DNA from: Thalassia testudinum
Lineage: Eukaryota > Streptophyta > Magnoliopsida > Alismatales > Hydrocharitaceae
Assembly (NCBI GenBank): GCA_037157565.1
Contig: JAZHRO010000055.1
Span: 44,423,001 to 44,487,000, forward strand
Reading direction: 5' to 3'
Length of the DNA stretch: 64,000 bases
Shown here: positions 62,350 through 64,000 of the stretch, piece after piece
Numbering within the stretch: the stretch's first letter is position 1
How the letters are laid out: each line of letters begins with the position of its first letter
Made by a program: the position numbers and the translations under genes
The notes under the pieces: model-generated
What the model saw: the letters and a program-made list of their open reading frames with translations, nothing else
Database searches by the model: none
What the model was told of the DNA's origin: nothing

Positions 62350-63445
62350 AACTACTCTCCTATTATTTTCAGATTTCGCTTTACACCTTTCTTAGTATGC
62401 ATTCAGTAAACCCATGGCGAGGATTGATCTGATAGCCGCGAGGAGTAAATGATAGTCAATTTGAAAGCCTGAAGTTAGGACATCCTTTCCTCAAATTTTT
62501 CCTCCAACTTTTTTTGTTTGCCCATACAGCAACAACATACTCCCAAATCAGACTCTAAAGTTTTGTTGATTTCATTCTTAGTTGGGAGTATGGAATTCTT
62601 GCTACGGGGCCTAATGGGGTTGACATGGGGTTGGGTATGTCCCTTGTGTCTACTACCACTCCTCAAGGTGATGGTGTTTGTAATGGCAAAATGCTGTTGG
62701 TTAGTGTCTTGGGGAGGGTTGGGAAAAACAGGAGGCTCCCGGTTGATTATGGTAGGAACATGGTTTGCTCTGGGAGGGGCCGGGGTAGCCTGATAGATAG
62801 CATTAGCTTGAGCATATGACTCCCCATTATTACTAAACCCTTGAGGGGCGCCTCGATTTTGTACATTCCTTGGGTTTGGTACAGGCTGTCGGTTGTTTGC
62901 AGCAAGTTCAGATTGCAAGGTATCCAGCGATGTTTCATTTGTTGCATGAGCTGGAGCATTGACCCTTGCATTTCTACCATCTTCAGGTTTAAATCAGCCT
63001 ACTTGGTGAGTTGTTGAGCATTCCACACGGACTGATTAACCTAATTCAAGGGCAACTGAGTATATACATGACCTTGACCCATTGGTTTTTGCGATACATA
63101 GTTGTTGGGTCAATATTGGGTCTATTGCCCCTGATCTTTCCAAGAGAAGTTAGGATGACTTTTCCAACCAAAATTATAGGAATTCGAGTAAGGGTTGGAC
63201 CTAACATTCTCCTGCATAGCCTAAACATCCTCATAAGATGAATATGAAGAAGGATCAGTAAAACTGGGATCAAAGGCCCCAATTTGGAACCCATAAGGTT
63301 CCGAGAAGAGTTGGCCCGAAGGTCGAGCTAACTCCAGCTGGTTCACAAACTCCCATCCCGTAGGAGCTTGCGAAGAATGGAATCCTGATCCCTAGGATCG
63401 AGGGGATCTAGAGAAATTCGAGTTTCTGGACATCAACTCTTCCAT
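62350..63445 (-). pseudogene. Element E gag C-terminal half (broken)
   Basis: Recognisable pieces are YNFGWKSHPNFSW-like sequence (near 63170), MVEMQGSMLQLMQQMK (near 62980), and TITLRSGSRHKGHTQP (near 62640), each with a close match in B (30960-31010, 31165-31210, 31485-31530). Several stops and frame changes are present. Confidence 0.82.
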
Positions 63446-64000
63446 TCATTTAGCTACCAGATCCATCTTATCTAATCTATTGCAGATCAATTCCATATCA
63501 GATGTATGAGAATCTTGGAAATCATTGGCATTTGATCTAGTTTGTTGGGATCGGTTGAAGGATTCCATGGAGGCATGGTTTAAAGAATTTTCACTCATTT
63601 CGTCAAACAAATCATACGCGCTATTTGCGTCTTTGTTGAGGAAATTGCCTCCGCAAGAAGCATCCACACGATTACGGAGTTGATCATTCTACCTGTGATA
63701 AAAAATCTACACAAGTTGCCATTTAGGCACCTCGTGTTGTGGACACTTCCGCAATAGATCCTAGAATCACTCCCAGGCCCCATGAAATGATTCACCCTAC
63801 CGCTGGGCAAAAGTGGTAATTGCCTGCCGCAATGCATTGGTTCTCCCAATTGGGAAGAATTTCTTTAGGAAGGTCGACTTCAAAGCTATCCAGGTAGCAA
63901 TCAGTCTTCCAATGGTACGATACCAATGTACAGCCTTATCCCTAAGTGAATGGGGGAAAAGCCTCATGAGCATCTGTTCTTCATCCACATTCTGCTATTT
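63446..64000 (-). pseudogene. gag: Element E gag core (broken, runs off the window)
   Basis: The gag core on the reverse strand: LMRLFPHSLRDKAVHWYRTI, FLKKFFPIGRTNALRQAITT, LLRKCPQHEVPKWQLV, VDASCGGNFLNKDANSAYDL and SDMELICNRLDKMDLVAK. It is closely similar to B gag (30150-30690). Five stops lie in the stretch 63680-63800. The start is beyond 64000. Confidence 0.88.

Larger units (their letters stand above)
58390..64000 (-). mobile_element. Element E: gag-protease-only Athila-like element (partial)
   Basis: A minus-strand gypsy element, of which the window shows the 3' LTR (41926-41974 and 58390-59872) and the interior up to the middle of gag at 64000. Reading 5' to 3' it has gag, gag C-terminus, protease, acidic linker, about 450 bp of unassigned DNA, then the post-pol block and 3' non-coding region. 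RT, RNase H and integrase are absent between the linker and the post-pol block. It is therefore a deletion derivative or a non-autonomous type. Confidence 0.85.

Overview
The window is nuclear DNA of a flowering plant and consists almost entirely of LTR retrotransposons inserted into one another. I found no intact ordinary cellular gene. The plant assignment rests on an Athila-like Ty3/gypsy lineage (17-nt primer site matching tRNA-Asp, RT core MPFGLCNAPATFQRCM) and a SIRE/Maximus-like Ty1/copia element (primer site matching initiator tRNA-Met). The species cannot be told from the sequence.

Layout. 1-10122 (+): 3' part of gypsy element F (broken gag-PR-RT-RH-IN and a 2.27-kb 3' LTR), whose LTR is split by a solo LTR of the same family (7458-9727). 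10123-11640: no recognisable gene. 11641-11969: remnant of an older LTR. 11975-38462 (+): gypsy element B, bounded by the 5-bp duplication CATAT. B contains a copia solo LTR (13963-15249, -) and a complete 13.6-kb gypsy element A (15945-29502, +, duplication CTAGG) inserted in its leader; B's own gag-pol follows at 29848-35411. 38463-38973: short non-repeat stretch with one weak ORF. About 38974-41662 (+): 5' part of a copia element, cut by a fragment of another LTR (41663-41925). From 41926 on, all gypsy elements lie on the minus strand. E (41926-41974 plus 58390-64000, continuing beyond the window) is split by D (41975-58389, duplication CCCAT/CCCGT). D is split by C (44290-52016, duplication CCGGC) and by a second copia solo LTR (54380-55632).

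A, B and F carry the whole gag-pol gene set but all are broken by stops and frameshifts. A is nearest to intact, with one 1125-codon PR-RT-RH-IN reading frame. C, D and E are non-autonomous: E has gag and protease but no RT, RNase H or integrase in its 3' part; C and D have no gag or pol and instead share an acidic reading frame of about 600 codons that I do not recognise. Their LTRs, leader, polypurine tract and 3' non-coding region resemble those of B, so B-type elements are the likely source of the enzymes that moved them.

Four shared non-coding structures stand out: a 9-bp stem-loop immediately upstream of the polypurine tract in six elements; a second polypurine-like motif about 1.2 kb further upstream in the same six; a 52-60-nt leader mini-exon followed by an intron of about 1 kb in four; and tRNA-like box A/box B pairs inside the LTRs of B, C and E. 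The LTR of A also carries a motif like the plant snRNA upstream element, 24 bp before a TATA box.
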